From Salpingoeca rosetta (taxonomy: Eukaryota; Opisthokonta; Choanoflagellata; Craspedida; Salpingoecidae): a stretch of 12,500 nucleotides of DNA. The DNA lies in contig NW_004754925.1 in the NCBI RefSeq assembly GCF_000188695.1, forward strand, positions 307,648 to 320,147, read 5' to 3'. This document shows positions 1-12,500 of the stretch, piece by piece (position 1 is the first letter of the stretch; each line of letters begins with the position of its first letter). A program made the translations under genes and the position numbers. A model generated the notes under the pieces. It was not told the origin of the DNA. It did no database searches and worked only from the letters and a program-made list of their open reading frames with translations.

Positions 1-60
1 ATACAGGGTCGAGAAAGGGGAGGCAGGACACGGTACGGTCTACTCTACACGAAATACGAC

Positions 61-128
61 ACACACACACGCACGCACGCACGCACACACACACACGCAC
101 GCACGCACACACGCACACACGCACACAC
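61..128. repeat. CA-rich tract in MOSMO intron
   Basis: Imperfect (CA)n with CGCA interruptions. Read in the sense of MOSMO it is a TG tract starting just after the donor at 146. Confidence 0.85.
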
Positions 129-146
129 AGAGCTGACGCAGCTTAC

Positions 147-710
147 CTCTCCCCCGATGCGCTCAACGTCAAAGCCAATGGGGAACACGATTGATGTCAG
201 CGCCATCAATATCGCTGCGCAAGGCAAAAATGGTTGGAGGAACGTGGGGCATGAGGGTGAGGATGGGAGGACGGGTTAAGAAGGTGCAGCACGTTGAATT
301 TACAAACGTGGAAGGATAGCCACTTGGATACAAGTGGACGCACAGACAGACACGCAGACAAACAGGCAGACACGCAGACACGCAGGCAGGCATGCAGGCA
401 GGCAGATACTCAGGCAGATACTCAGACAGACAAACAGACAGACACGCGTGCGCGAGCGTGCACACACGTCTCACGCATGCTTGCGTACCCGAGAAGAAGG
501 CCTGCCACTTGGCGCGGTTCAAAAAGTCCCGTCGCACGAGGGCATATGCCGTACTGGTGATGGCCAAGAGCAGGATGAGGAGGCCAAACACAAGCAGCGC
601 AGCTGCCACTGCCCATTCCGTTGACAGAACCCGTGATTCGCAATTGTCGCGGCGACCCGCACCGTACAAGCTCTCCTCACACACATCAAACAGCCCATAG
701 CGCGACAACC
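147..710 (-). CDS. MOSMO: MOSMO-like four-helix membrane protein, partial (two internal exons)
   Basis: Homologue of modulator of Smoothened (MOSMO), a small claudin-like membrane protein that in vertebrates acts with MEGF8 and the RING ligase MGRN1 to down-regulate Smoothened. Exons read 710-489 and 214-147 on the minus strand. The first starts after ..ACGCAG (712-711) in phase 2, carries a loop with two cysteines (DVCEESLYG..RDNCES), then STEW and a hydrophobic helix (ALLVFGLLILLLAITSTAYAL), then KWQAFFS; donor GTACGC at 488. The second starts after GCGCAG and reads ILMALTSIVFPIGF, then ERIGGE, with donor GTAAGC at 146. Joined, the junction gives AFFSAILMALTSIVFPIGF, which aligns without gaps to the vertebrate AFTG..IFPIGF stretch as I recall it. 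Missing: the exon for the start and helix 1 (nothing suitable up to 1172), and the exon for the PY-L-P loop and helix 4, which would lie left of position 1. Family call is confident; function in this organism is unknown. Confidence 0.85.
338..446. repeat. Imperfect CAGA/CAGG microsatellite in MOSMO intron
   Basis: Tetranucleotide-like CAGACACG/CAGGCAGG units. In the MOSMO sense direction it reads TCTG-rich and lies on the donor side of the 488-215 intron. Confidence 0.8.
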
Positions 711-864
711 CTGCGTGTTTACACCAGCAAGTGTGTATGTGTGCGTGTGTGTTTGTATGTGTGTGGGTATGAGTGTGTGTGTGCGTATGTATGCATGAGC
801 ACATGAGTGAGTACGTACTCGTGTGCGTTCTCAAGCATGATGGTAGTTGCGGACGCATGAGCGT

Positions 865-891
865 ACACACACGCACACACACACACACACG

Positions 892-962
<71 letters not shown>
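865..962. repeat. (AC)n tract
   Basis: Nearly pure AC dinucleotides with a few CG interruptions, ending abruptly at 962 where the sequence switches to GT. Confidence 0.9.
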
Positions 963-965
<3 letters not shown>

Positions 966-1038
966 TGTCTGTGTGCGAGTATGCGTGTGTGTGTGTGTGT
1001 GTCTTTGTGTCTGTGTCTGTCTGTGTCTGCCTGTTTGT
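963..1038. repeat. TG-rich tract
   Basis: Imperfect TG/TCTG dinucleotides in inverse orientation to the preceding AC tract. It is followed by pyrimidine-rich sequence leading to the FCP1 acceptor at 1172. Confidence 0.85.
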
Positions 1039-1172
1039 TCGCGTTGTTCCCTGCCCCCTTGCCTTTCACTTGCCCCCTTGACATCCCCGACCGCCCAACC
1101 AACCCTGAACTGTCGTCTACATCGCTCTTCGTGTTCCAAACGTGTACTCTTCCCTGCCCCGCGTGCGTGCAG

Positions 1173-2946
1173 CCAATCGCGTGGTGCAGAACTGGATCAG
1201 AAACGGCTGCGACGACATCCACTTTGTCAGTTGTGTGCACAAGCATCGCACAGTGTCTGACTTCTGCTGCCTGGCGTTACACGTCAACCCCGCATAACTT
1301 GCAACTTGCAGCCCTCGCAACAACTCACACCTCAACTCTGACACCTTCCTCGCTGTTCAGTTCCAGATCGGCGGCGACCCGCGCTTCTACTATACCAAGA
1401 TCAGGCCGGGCGTCAAAGGTTGGCTGTGGTGCTGGGGAGTGCGTGCGTGTGCGTGTCTGTGTGTGTGTCTATCTGTCTGTGTGTGTGTGTGTGTGTGTGT
1501 CTCTGTGTATGGCTGTGTGTGTGGCTGTGTGTGTGTGGCTGTGTGTGTGATTGCGACACAGCAAGTGCACTTAATGTGGAGGTGCTGATTAAGGACGCGC
1601 TTGCCCCTGCGACCTCCAACACATGCACAATGACACCCACACATTCACATCTGTGCAGAGTTCCTGGAGGCCGTAAAGGACATGTATGAGCTGCATGTGT
1701 ACACCATGGGCACACGCGCATATGCAAAGGAGATCTGCAAGTGAGCTCCAACACCTGTTGAGATGTGTGCGTTCGTGGACATGTGTCTGCGTGTATGTGT
1801 GTGTGTGTATCTGTAAATGTGTGTGTGTGTGTGTGCGTTCGTTCGTGTATGTGTGTGTGTGTGTGTGTGTGCACGCGCGTGCGTGTGTTCACGTGTGGCC
1901 TGCAACCGTTCTCACCGACATCGATTACGTATGCATTGTCCCTCCCTCTCCCCCCCCCCTTCTCGTCACCACGCGACACGTCAGCATCATTGATCCTGGC
2001 GCACACTACTTCTCCACACGCATCCTCACACAGGACGAGAGCGCCCGTATCGACACCAAGAGCATCGTACGTCTCATTACATCATGTGCACTATGTAATA
2101 TGGCGTTGGTTGTGCACACGTGTAGACGAACACAAACATGCACTCGCACCTCACGCTCTTCTCGCACACACGCATACACACACGCACACGTGTGTATGCG
2201 TATGTGTGGCCCCTTTGCCCCCCCCCCCTCCCCTTTCTCTCTGTCTCTTGTTTCCTTCTGGTTGTGGTTCCCTCTGCGCGTTCAGAATCTGAACCACCTG
2301 TTCCCGCGCGGCGATGACATGGTAGTCATCTTGGACGACACCGCCGCAATGTGGGACTTCCGCCCAAACCTCATCCCCGTGAGTGCACGCGCGCACGCAC
2401 AGCCCTGCTTGCATTACTTGCTGTGTGTTTGTGAGCGTTGTGTGCGTTGTTTGTGCTGAGTGCGTATGCGTGTGTGCTTAGTGTGTATGTGTTGTTACTC
2501 GTTTCTTCCTGCTGAACGACAAGTACGTAGGCCATATTCAGTGCCACCATCATCACATTGCTGCCGCTTCATCGCCCCCTGCGTGTGTTAACAGGCTGCG
2601 CCATACGATTACTTCCAAATGCTCGACGAAGTCAACGTCAACGTCTCCCAAATGTACAGCCACCAGCATCTGGATACGCAAGCATACCAGCTCACGCTCA
2701 ACACACAAAACGGAGGCACACTCACTCACACTCACACACACGCACACACACACTGACACCGACGGCAGGGCGGAGGCGAAAGCGACAACAGCAAAACTGC
2801 ACGCAGCGCATCGAAGGTTTGAGCACGCACGTGCTTCATGCAATTGCGCCTACGTGCTTCTTACCTAAGGGTCACCTCCTATGACCTGGCACTTGCCTCA
2901 TCCACCCGCTCCGATGGCTCTCTGTATTGTACACATGCACGTCTTG

Positions 2947-2998
<52 letters not shown>

Positions 2999-4683
2999 CT
3001 GTGGACTGTCTGTGGCAGGACGAAATACTCCAATCAGATTGCATTTCCGAGCGACCTCGCCCACGAATTCACTGGCGCAGGGTTTGACCAGGTCTGTGAT
3101 ATAGTTACACACTCTCATGCACATCTTTGTGTGCGTACACACTTGCACGCACACACACACACACTTGCACACACACACACACACACATACCCGCGCCCGC
3201 GCTGATGCTCATATTGCAATGTCCCATGCAAATACAAAGACGACGGGGGATGCGCTTGCGTACGCGCTGTGTTTGGATGCACGCGAGCGTTACGAGTGGC
3301 AGTCGGCAACGGCTATCGAAGACATGCAGGCGACGTGCAAGGGATTGGGCATCACGCAGCGCTTGTGCACGGTCAGTGGTGGTGGTTGTGAGGAGGAGGA
3401 GGAGGGGAGGGTAGCCTTTCGAAACACTGTTGTATGTAGTGCCACTCTTACCTGACCCAACATCATCACTGACACCACAATCGCCGCCGCCACCACAGCT
3501 GATTGAGATGTGGAACAGAGACGCCGTTGCCACCGCAGAGACGGCGAGGAAGAATGATCAAGGTGAGCAGCAGCAACGTGCTGGTGGCAGTTTGTTGCGT
3601 GTGTTGCGATTATATGGGTGACATTTTGCTCACTTTCAAAGGCTCAAAGGCGCACGCCGATATTTTCACACACGCACACGCACTCGCACACACACACACA
3701 CACTCACACACACGCACACACACTCACACACATCAACACACTTTCACGTACTGACGCACACGCACACACACACACACACACACGCACGCACACACATGTA
3801 CACATGTGTCTTGACAGCTCCGCGCGATCCCGATGCACATGCGCAGGATTTGATTTCGCAGGAGCTGCGAGCGGCCATCTCGCTCGTGCACGCCGCGTTT
3901 CGCGGTCTGCACTGCGTGTTCCGCCTGCTGCCCGTGAAGGCGGACGGACAGTCCGGCGGTGGCGGTGCACAGGGTGCAGCGCCAACACCAACAGCTGCTG
4001 CATCATCGTCAGCCGCAAGCACCAGCGGTGGTGGTGGCGGTGGCGGTGCGCCAAAGTACAAGCGCAGGCGGCCACGCCACCGTGCTCAGCAGCATCAACA
4101 ACAACAGCAGCATTGGGCACCGTCTGCCGTCACGAGCTCTTCCTCAGCAGGTGGTGGTGTGGGCAGTCATCGTGATGCGCGGGAGCGTGGAGATGAGAGC
4201 CAGCCACCGTCGAAGCAGGCAAAGCACACACCAGCAGAAGGTACCGGTCATGGTGGACAAGATACAGGCACGGGTGAACGAGAGGACAAGCAGCAACAGC
4301 AACAGCAACAGCAACACCACAGCAGCGCTGCCACGAGTGCCCAGACATTGTCACCACCTATGCCTGCTGCATTGCGTACAACAGAGGCGCGGCAGGCTGC
4401 ACCGTCACCGCGTGCCCCTGCAGGCTGCACCTTTGAGCTTGTTCTGTTTGCACTGCCCATTGATGGCGATTATGGCGAAGATGGTGCGCCGTGCCACTTG
4501 GAGCGCCTGCGTCTCCATCTCCTGCGGCAGATTTCATGTCTGGCACGAATTGAGCGGGTTGACAAGGGCGGGTATCGCATCCACATGGGCCGGTGGATTG
4601 CAAACATTGTTCGAACCCTCGGCGCAAAGGGCATCGGTGCGTGCGTGTGCTTGTGTCTGTCTGTCTGTGTGTGTGTGTGTGTG

Positions 4684-4714
<31 letters not shown>

Positions 4715-6497
4715 GTCTGTCTCTCTGTCTCTGTCTGTGTGCGTGTGTCTGTGTGTGTACGACGCTTATTCCACGTGTATGTGCACTTGCTTCTCTGTGC
4801 ACGCTTTGCCTCGTTGCGTCGCGGTATGTGACCTGCTTTCCATCACCGCCCGAACCTCACCGAGGCTCCCCGGCCCCCTCATCTCCCCTTCCCCCCCCCC
4901 CCGTCTCCTCTCACCAATGTCCATCTGGTTTGTAGAGGAGGTGCTGCTGAGCCGGCTGCGGTGTGTGGAGCTGACGGAGGCATGTCTCCTCCTCCGTATG
5001 GCCCGCCAGCTCACACCTGTTGGGCCATGGAAGGACGTGAGTCACCGCTGCTACATTGCGATGTGGTGTTGGTGACGACATGTTGGTGGAGGGACAGGTG
5101 TGCGTGCTTGTTTTTTTGAAGTTGGCTGCCTTTTTCCTTGCCACACCGTGCACGGGCCTGTTCACCGCATTCCCTTTGATTTCCAGCCACTGCCGCGCTT
5201 CTTGCTGTCACTGCGCCGTATCCACGTCATACCCTTCCCCCTTCCTGCCATACACCCTCACACACACGCACACACACACACACACATCAGGAGAGCGACG
5301 ACCATGCGGTGCTGTCCCGCCTGGCATCGAAGCTCGGCGGGCCGGAGTGGCGCGTGCAGCGGCAGCCGCGTCTTCGCCCCCACGAGGACACAGATGCGCA
5401 CTTGAAGACCGTCACAGACATCTGCAAGGAGATCTGCACCTCCTTCTTCCACGCCTACGACCGGGTGAGCGTGTGTGTGTGGGTGTGGGTGTGGGTGGGG
5501 GTGGCGTGCATGCATGTTGTGTGTGTGCATCATTTTTTAATTGTTGGCGTGTGCTGCGACATCCTCGTCCCTCTCCCGACCAACCGTCTACCTGTAGTCA
5601 CCTCACCCTTCTTGCTTTCGTGATGTTGCCCCTTGATGTGTATTGGCTCAGGATGGTGTTGCGCCCAGCACAAAGGCAATTCTCCCTCGCCTTCACCGCA
5701 AGTTCCCACACTACCCGCCATGGTACATGGTGCAACTTTGCACCCGTTTATGTGTGTGTGTGTGTGTGTGTGTGTGCGTGCGTGCGTGCGTGTGTGTGCG
5801 TGTGTGTGCGTGCGTGTGTGTGTGTGTGTGCGTGCGTGTGTGTGCGTGTGTGTGTTGGTGGGTGTGCTGGTTCTTCCCCAGCTAAATGCGCATTCCTGGC
5901 TGTCATTTCAGGATCTTGGAAGGCGTGAGAATCGTGTTCACGGGCGTGATACCGCGTGGGCAGAGCGCCTACACGCACCCCGCCTGGCGAATGGCCGTCA
6001 ACATGGGCGCCGTCGTCGTTGACCAGGTTCATGTACATGTGCACGTGTGTTTTGCACGTGTTGCGTGTTCTGTGTTAGTTGTGGGTGTGGAGGTGCCCAT
6101 GTGTGTTTCTGCTCCCCCTGCTTCTCCCTCTCTCTCTCCTCCGCCCCTTTTTCCTTCTGCGTCATGTATCAGTGCCTCCCCAAAGCCGTCTGCGCAAGCA
6201 GCTGTCGAGCTCACGTGTGTGTTCCACCGCCGCAACCAGGTGGACGAGCGTGTGACGCATGTGGTTGCACGCGTCGACGGCACAGACAAGGTCCGACAGG
6301 CCCGCAAGATGGGCGGTGTCCACGTAGTCTACCTCAAGTGGCTGGAGGCATGTGCTTCACAGGTATGCAACGGCTCGGAAATGCTGGTGCTGGTGCTAGT
6401 GGTGGCTCTGGTGTGCTTGCTTACTAACGCGCTCTGCTCACACAGGACAACAGCAACAATCACGCATGTGGACGCGTGCACTTCATGATGCACACAC

Positions 6498-6539
<42 letters not shown>

Positions 6540-7078
6540 ACACACACTATGTTGGCCCCCGGCCGTTCCGCTGATCTCCTTGCTGTTCCCCTGCACCCAC
6601 ATGTATACACACACACATTCGCGCACATTCTCTCGAACAGCATCGGCGAGTGGATGAGGCGCTGTTTGCGGTGCATAAGGGAACGGAGGAAGGAGGCAAG
6701 GGGAGGCCACGACATCAGCCGCAAGGTGAAGCATCCGCGCCAACCTCCGCCTTTGACGAGCAAGTTGCCGAGGCCCAACACCAGCACGAGCGCCGCCGCA
6801 AGCCACACAGACGAACGCCAGCAGCCGTGCGCGTGCGCGTTCGTCCTGACGATGAGGAAGATGATGACGAGGGGGATGAGGAGGATGACGATGAGGGCGA
6901 TGCCGAGAACGGGCGTGCGGTTGGGGATGTGGACTTGATTGAGGTTGATGATGATGATGACGACGACGACGACAACGACGAGGAGGGTGGTGATGATGCA
7001 ATGGATGCTGGTGATTACGGGGACGACTATGTCGATGATGATGACGCTGACAACGTCGACAATGAATCATACGAATGA
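1173..7078 (+). CDS. FCP1: FCP1/CTDP1-type RNA polymerase II CTD phosphatase, 5' incomplete, about 18 exons
   Basis: Nuclear phosphatase that removes phosphate from the C-terminal repeats of RNA polymerase II so it can be recycled. Exons: 1173-1225, 1361-1418, 1659-1740, 1985-2066, 2286-2378, 2595-2653, 2769-2816, 3019-3091, 3240-3371, 3499-3562, 3818-4636, 4936-5036, 5187-5225, 5291-5464, 5652-5701, 5912-6026, 6240-6362, 6641-7078 (TGA). All phases join, giving about 866 residues. Order: FCPH/HAD domain (1-142), long linker (143-567), pre-BRCT helix (568-641), BRCT (642-735), acidic tail ending DNESYE. The family-typical end and C-terminal acidity support one gene throughout. The start and catalytic motif I (DxDxT) are absent from the window. 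Boundaries of the exons at 2595-3091 are least certain, and the acceptor before 3240 (ACAAAG) lacks a pyrimidine tract. Family call is very secure; exact exon map moderately so. Confidence 0.92.
1439..1549. repeat. TG-rich tract in FCP1 intron
   Basis: Begins 20 bases after the donor at 1419; TG with TCTG and GGCTGTG variants. Confidence 0.85.
1769..1888. repeat. TG-rich tract in FCP1 intron
   Basis: Starts about 28 bases after the donor at 1741; TG runs broken by TATG and CGTTCG. Confidence 0.85.
2948..2997. repeat. (CA)25 in FCP1 intron
   Basis: Pure CA run ending 21 bases before the exon starting at 3019. Confidence 0.9.
3664..3797. repeat. CA-rich tract in FCP1 intron
   Basis: CA runs with CGCA and CTCA variants, ending 20 bases before the large exon at 3818. 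Confidence 0.85.
4640..4756. repeat. TG/TCTG/TC tract in FCP1 intron
   Basis: Starts directly after the donor at 4637; compound TG, TCTG and TC repeat. Confidence 0.85.
5291..6362 (+). other. FCP1: Pre-BRCT helix and BRCT domain exons of FCP1
   Basis: Exon 5291-5464 gives [20 protein letters not shown], matching the family's D.YL..L...L..IH..YY helix just before the BRCT. Exon 5652-5701 ends KAILPRLHR and joins in phase 2 to 5912-6026, giving [18 protein letters not shown], the first BRCT strand (compare VFSGLIP in yeast FCP1), then [14 protein letters not shown]. Exon 6240-6362 supplies [20 protein letters not shown] and YLKWLEAC with the BRCT tryptophan. The next exon (6641) continues HRRVDEALF, so [14 protein letters not shown] aligns in length with the yeast W..CLVNWKKVDE segment. 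BRCT domains bind phosphopeptides and in FCP1 contribute to CTD and TFIIF contacts. Confidence 0.9.
5750..5863. repeat. TG/CGTG tract in FCP1 intron
   Basis: TG runs with regular CGTG interruptions between donor 5702 and acceptor 5911. Confidence 0.85.
6490..6547. repeat. CA-rich tract in FCP1 last intron
   Basis: Nearly pure CA run with one CGCA and one TACA interruption, in the intron 6363-6640. Confidence 0.85.
6641..7078 (+). other. FCP1: FCP1 final exon: acidic C-terminal tail and stop
   Basis: The exon begins after CGAACAG and stays open for 145 codons. After [14 protein letters not shown] comes a basic/glutamine-rich stretch ([13 protein letters not shown]), then long Asp/Glu runs broken by glycines, ending DNESYE and TGA at 7076-7078. 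FCP1 proteins of yeast and animals end in similar acidic tails that bind the RAP74 subunit of TFIIF, with hydrophobic residues next to the acidic run. Here [12 protein letters not shown] (near 6919-6960) is the best candidate for such a contact; this is inference. Confidence 0.85.
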
Positions 7079-7322
7079 AATGATGCTGCATTACCCGGCG
7101 CTGCGTCTGCGGGCTCGCAGCTGTTGTTCTGTTGTGCTGCTGTGCCTTTGTGTGTGGGGGGGGGTTACATGACATTACTTTGCACCACCTCGCCTGATTG
7201 GTGTTCTTGTTGCTTGCTAGCTCGCATGCTCGCTTGTGTGTCTCTGCTGTGGTTTCCCATCCCATCATTGACACAATGCCATGTCTACCCTGTCATCCTT
7301 GTGAACGCCAAGCAGGCTAAGC

Positions 7323-7328
7323 AATAAA
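7323..7328 (+). terminator. Candidate polyadenylation signal of FCP1
   Basis: AATAAA 245 bases downstream of the FCP1 stop, in GCAATAAACAA, followed by T/G-rich sequence (TGGCATGTTGTG) that could serve as the downstream element. It is the first canonical hexamer after the stop. Confidence 0.6.
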
Positions 7329-7477
7329 CAACCCTGAGTGGCATGTTGTGACATAATTTACTGTGTGACATGTGACGTGACACATGACACGTTGCCCTGA
7401 CCTTCAATCTGGAAAAGACCCACCCGGAATCATGAGGCAAAAGCACATGCGCGCCACATGTGCCATGTAGAAAATTA

Positions 7478-7483
7478 AATAAA
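7478..7483 (+). terminator. Second candidate polyadenylation signal
   Basis: AATAAA in an A-rich context (AAATTAAATAAAAAC), 155 bases after the first hexamer. It could be an alternative 3' end of FCP1. The following sequence is less T/G-rich, so it ranks second. Confidence 0.4.
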
Positions 7484-7500
7484 AACATTAACTAAATTTC

Positions 7501-7694
7501 GTCGACCCCAAGGTGTGACACAGCAAAATGCCACTGGAGAACGAACGGGTGGGCGCGTGTTGCTGGGAGGGGCAAAGCTTTGCTGCGCTCCTCCTGTTCC
7601 GTCTGGGACTCTCCTTCTCAAAACTCTTGAGCTTGCCTGCAGGCAAACAAGGAAGGAAGCAAGGCAAGCCGGGTGCGTCTGCCTGCGTCTGTGT

Positions 7695-7737
<43 letters not shown>

Positions 7738-8341
7738 TGCGTCTGTGTGTGTCTGTGTGTGTGTGTCCAGCTTTGCTGCCTACTCGCTTGCTTTCCTGTG
7801 TGTCGCATCCATTTCTTTCACAGGTGCAATCGCAGCGGTTGGTTCTGTTCCTCTATCCCTCACACAGCAGGCACTTCATGCAACTGTGTGCAGACAGGCT
7901 GTATTCGTCGACAAACACATTCTACCGTGTTTCATCCGCACGACAGGTAAGCTGACCCGTGTCGGCGACATGGTGAGGAGGAGAACAGGAGAGTAGGAGG
8001 GTGGAAGCTCGGGGAGTGATATAGCGATGCGCACAGCACAAACGCACGGTGATGCACAATTCAAACCACAAAACCACATATGTATTCAAGCAAAACACCT
8101 GCGCATGCATGAAGTCACACAAATCAAGGCAAACACAAACACAAACACAAGCACAAACCACTCAACGTGCTTTCCTTGGCATACGGCTGCTCCTCTCTCT
8201 TGTGCTGTCCCTGTTCCCTTGTTCCTGTATTCCTGTCTTCAGCACAACGACCACATCAGAGGCGCGCGCGCGTTGCACCTTTTCTTTTCCCCGTGTCGTC
8301 GCGCGTTTTGAATAACATTAAGGCCAAACAAGACAAGGAAG
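7501..8341 (+). other. Probable spliced 5' leader of the Tweety-RING gene
   Basis: This stretch shows splice-like signals in the direction of the gene that starts at 8342. A donor GTGCGT at 7673 is followed by a TG-rich intron-like tract to TTTCACAG at 7823. An exon-like segment 7824-7946 ends at a strong donor GTAAGC. An acceptor CTGTCTTCAG at 8242 leads into 8243-8341. The joined leader contains an ATG at 7528 that stays open across these junctions in a frame different from the main start, so it could be an upstream ORF. An in-frame TGA at 8309-8311 precedes the main ATG. No transcript evidence is available. Confidence 0.35.
7683..7768. repeat. TG/TCTG tract upstream of the Tweety-RING start
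   Basis: TG run flanked by CTGTGTGTCTG units, ten bases after a candidate 5' leader donor at 7673. Confidence 0.85.

Positions 8342-12500
<4,159 letters not shown>

Larger units (their letters stand above)
711..1172. other. Exon-free gap between divergent MOSMO and FCP1; opposed CA and TG tracts
   Basis: No exon of either flanking gene was found in any frame on either strand. From left to right it holds a TG-rich stretch (about 729-783), a mostly (AC)n tract (865-962), a TG tract (963-1038) and a pyrimidine-rich stretch leading to the acceptor at 1172. No start codon context, TATA-like element or CpG-rich promoter stands out. The start and helix-1 exon of MOSMO and the DxDxT exon of FCP1 should lie here if the sequence were complete, but neither is present. 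Confidence 0.7.
1173..2653 (+). other. FCP1: FCPH (HAD-type) catalytic domain exons of FCP1, lacking motif I
   Basis: Six exons. Residues 1-36 give DDIHF then [17 protein letters not shown], matching the FHFQLG..RLRPH strand region of human CTDP1. Residues 37-63 give [22 protein letters not shown], with the HAD motif II threonine in VYTMGT. Residues 64-91 give [14 protein letters not shown], the family's DP..RILSRDE signature. Residues 92-122 give [18 protein letters not shown] then [10 protein letters not shown], with the motif IV DD at 108-109. Residues 123-142 begin AAPYDYF, as in the fungal PYDFF. The position after the DD, arginine in most FCP1 proteins (DDR.DVW), is threonine here (DDTAAMW). 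Without the DxDxT exon the encoded fragment could not be catalytic, so that exon must lie outside what was sequenced or the locus is broken. Confidence 0.9.
2769..5225 (+). other. FCP1: Long FCP1 linker with unrecognised globular block and low-complexity insert
   Basis: Exons 2769-2816, 3019-3091, 3240-3371, 3499-3562, 3818-4636, 4936-5036 and 5187-5225 encode about 425 residues between phosphatase domain and BRCT-proximal helix; human CTDP1 has roughly 285 residues between its two domains. The 3240-3562 exons read as amphipathic helix ([20 protein letters not shown], then ITQRLCT and LIEMWNRD). The large exon starts with a helix-like block ([19 protein letters not shown]), runs through about 155 residues of G-, S-, Q- and H-rich sequence with a basic [10 protein letters not shown] stretch and a poly-Q run near 4290-4314, and ends with a hydrophobic/charged block ([18 protein letters not shown] to [15 protein letters not shown]) continued in 4936-5225. 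I do not recognise this block. The exons at 2769 and 3019 also have alternative phase-consistent readings. Confidence 0.65.
7079..7500 (+). other. FCP1 3' UTR and intergenic sequence
   Basis: No coding signal. The first 250 bases after the FCP1 stop are T/G-rich. Base composition becomes A/T-rich between about 7325 and 7500, where two polyadenylation hexamers occur. No gene is seen on the minus strand. Confidence 0.6.

Noticed and set aside
338..446. CRISPR-like or tandem array
   Set aside because: Units are 4-8 bases without spacers; it is a simple microsatellite within an intron.
169..1081. Long ORFs of Cys-Val or His-Thr repeats on both strands, also at 1390-2006, 5748-6044 and 9871-10113
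   Set aside because: They are translations of TG/CA microsatellites, present in several frames at once, with no protein-like sequence apart from the flanking exons.
1173..1314. Reading the first FCP1 exon through to the stop at 1294-1296 instead of splicing at 1226
   Set aside because: Splicing at GTCAGT (1226) gives DDIHF-FQIGGDP, matching the CTDP1 FHFQLG strand; the read-through sequence has no family match.
4290..4320. CAG repeat as a separate genetic element
   Set aside because: It is an in-frame poly-Gln stretch in the large FCP1 exon and continues with HHSS codons.
6447..6476. Extra FCP1 exon reading [10 protein letters not shown] after an acceptor-like ACACAG at 6446
   Set aside because: Joining 6362 directly to 6641 keeps phase and restores the family spacing W..CxxxxxxRVDE; the extra segment would insert ten residues in a conserved helix.
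6483..7274. Minus-strand ORF rich in His, Arg and Pro, and a Ser-rich one at 6715-6975
   Set aside because: Antisense shadows of the Asp/Glu codons of the FCP1 acidic tail.

Overview
The window is eukaryotic. It holds three intron-rich protein genes whose GC-rich exons are split by short GT-AG introns (about 110-450 nt) full of (TG)n/(CA)n microsatellites. Two genes belong to families typical of animals and their relatives (MOSMO, Tweety), exons are short, and proteins carry Q-, G- and S-rich low-complexity segments. This suggests a unicellular holozoan, most likely a choanoflagellate of the Salpingoeca/Monosiga type. The organism assignment is inference.

Layout. 147-710 (- strand): two internal exons of a MOSMO (modulator of Smoothened) homologue, a four-helix membrane protein. 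711-1172: no exon found; CA tract meeting a TG tract head-on at 962/963. 1173-7078 (+ strand): about 18 exons of an FCP1/CTDP1-type RNA polymerase II CTD phosphatase. The catalytic HAD (FCPH) domain comes first, then an unusually long linker with an unrecognised globular block, a BRCT domain and an Asp/Glu-rich tail. 7079-8341: 3' UTR with two AATAAA signals, then probable spliced 5' UTR of the next gene. 8342-12500 (+ strand, continues past the edge): nine exons of a Tweety (TTYH) five-helix membrane protein whose cytoplasmic tail carries a complete C3HC4 RING finger.

Main points. (1) The Tweety-RING architecture looks new: a volume-regulated/lipid-binding membrane protein fused to a predicted E3 ubiquitin-ligase domain. 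The fusion lies inside one open exon, so it is not a gene-prediction join. (2) MOSMO and FCP1 point away from each other and both lack their first coding exons, including FCP1's catalytic DxDxT motif, exactly where the two opposed microsatellites meet. Lost sequence (assembly collapse or deletion) is the simplest explanation. (3) TG tracts sit on the donor side of introns and CA tracts on the acceptor side, in all three genes and on both strands.

The genes have no evident joint pathway: FCP1 is nuclear, the other two are membrane proteins.
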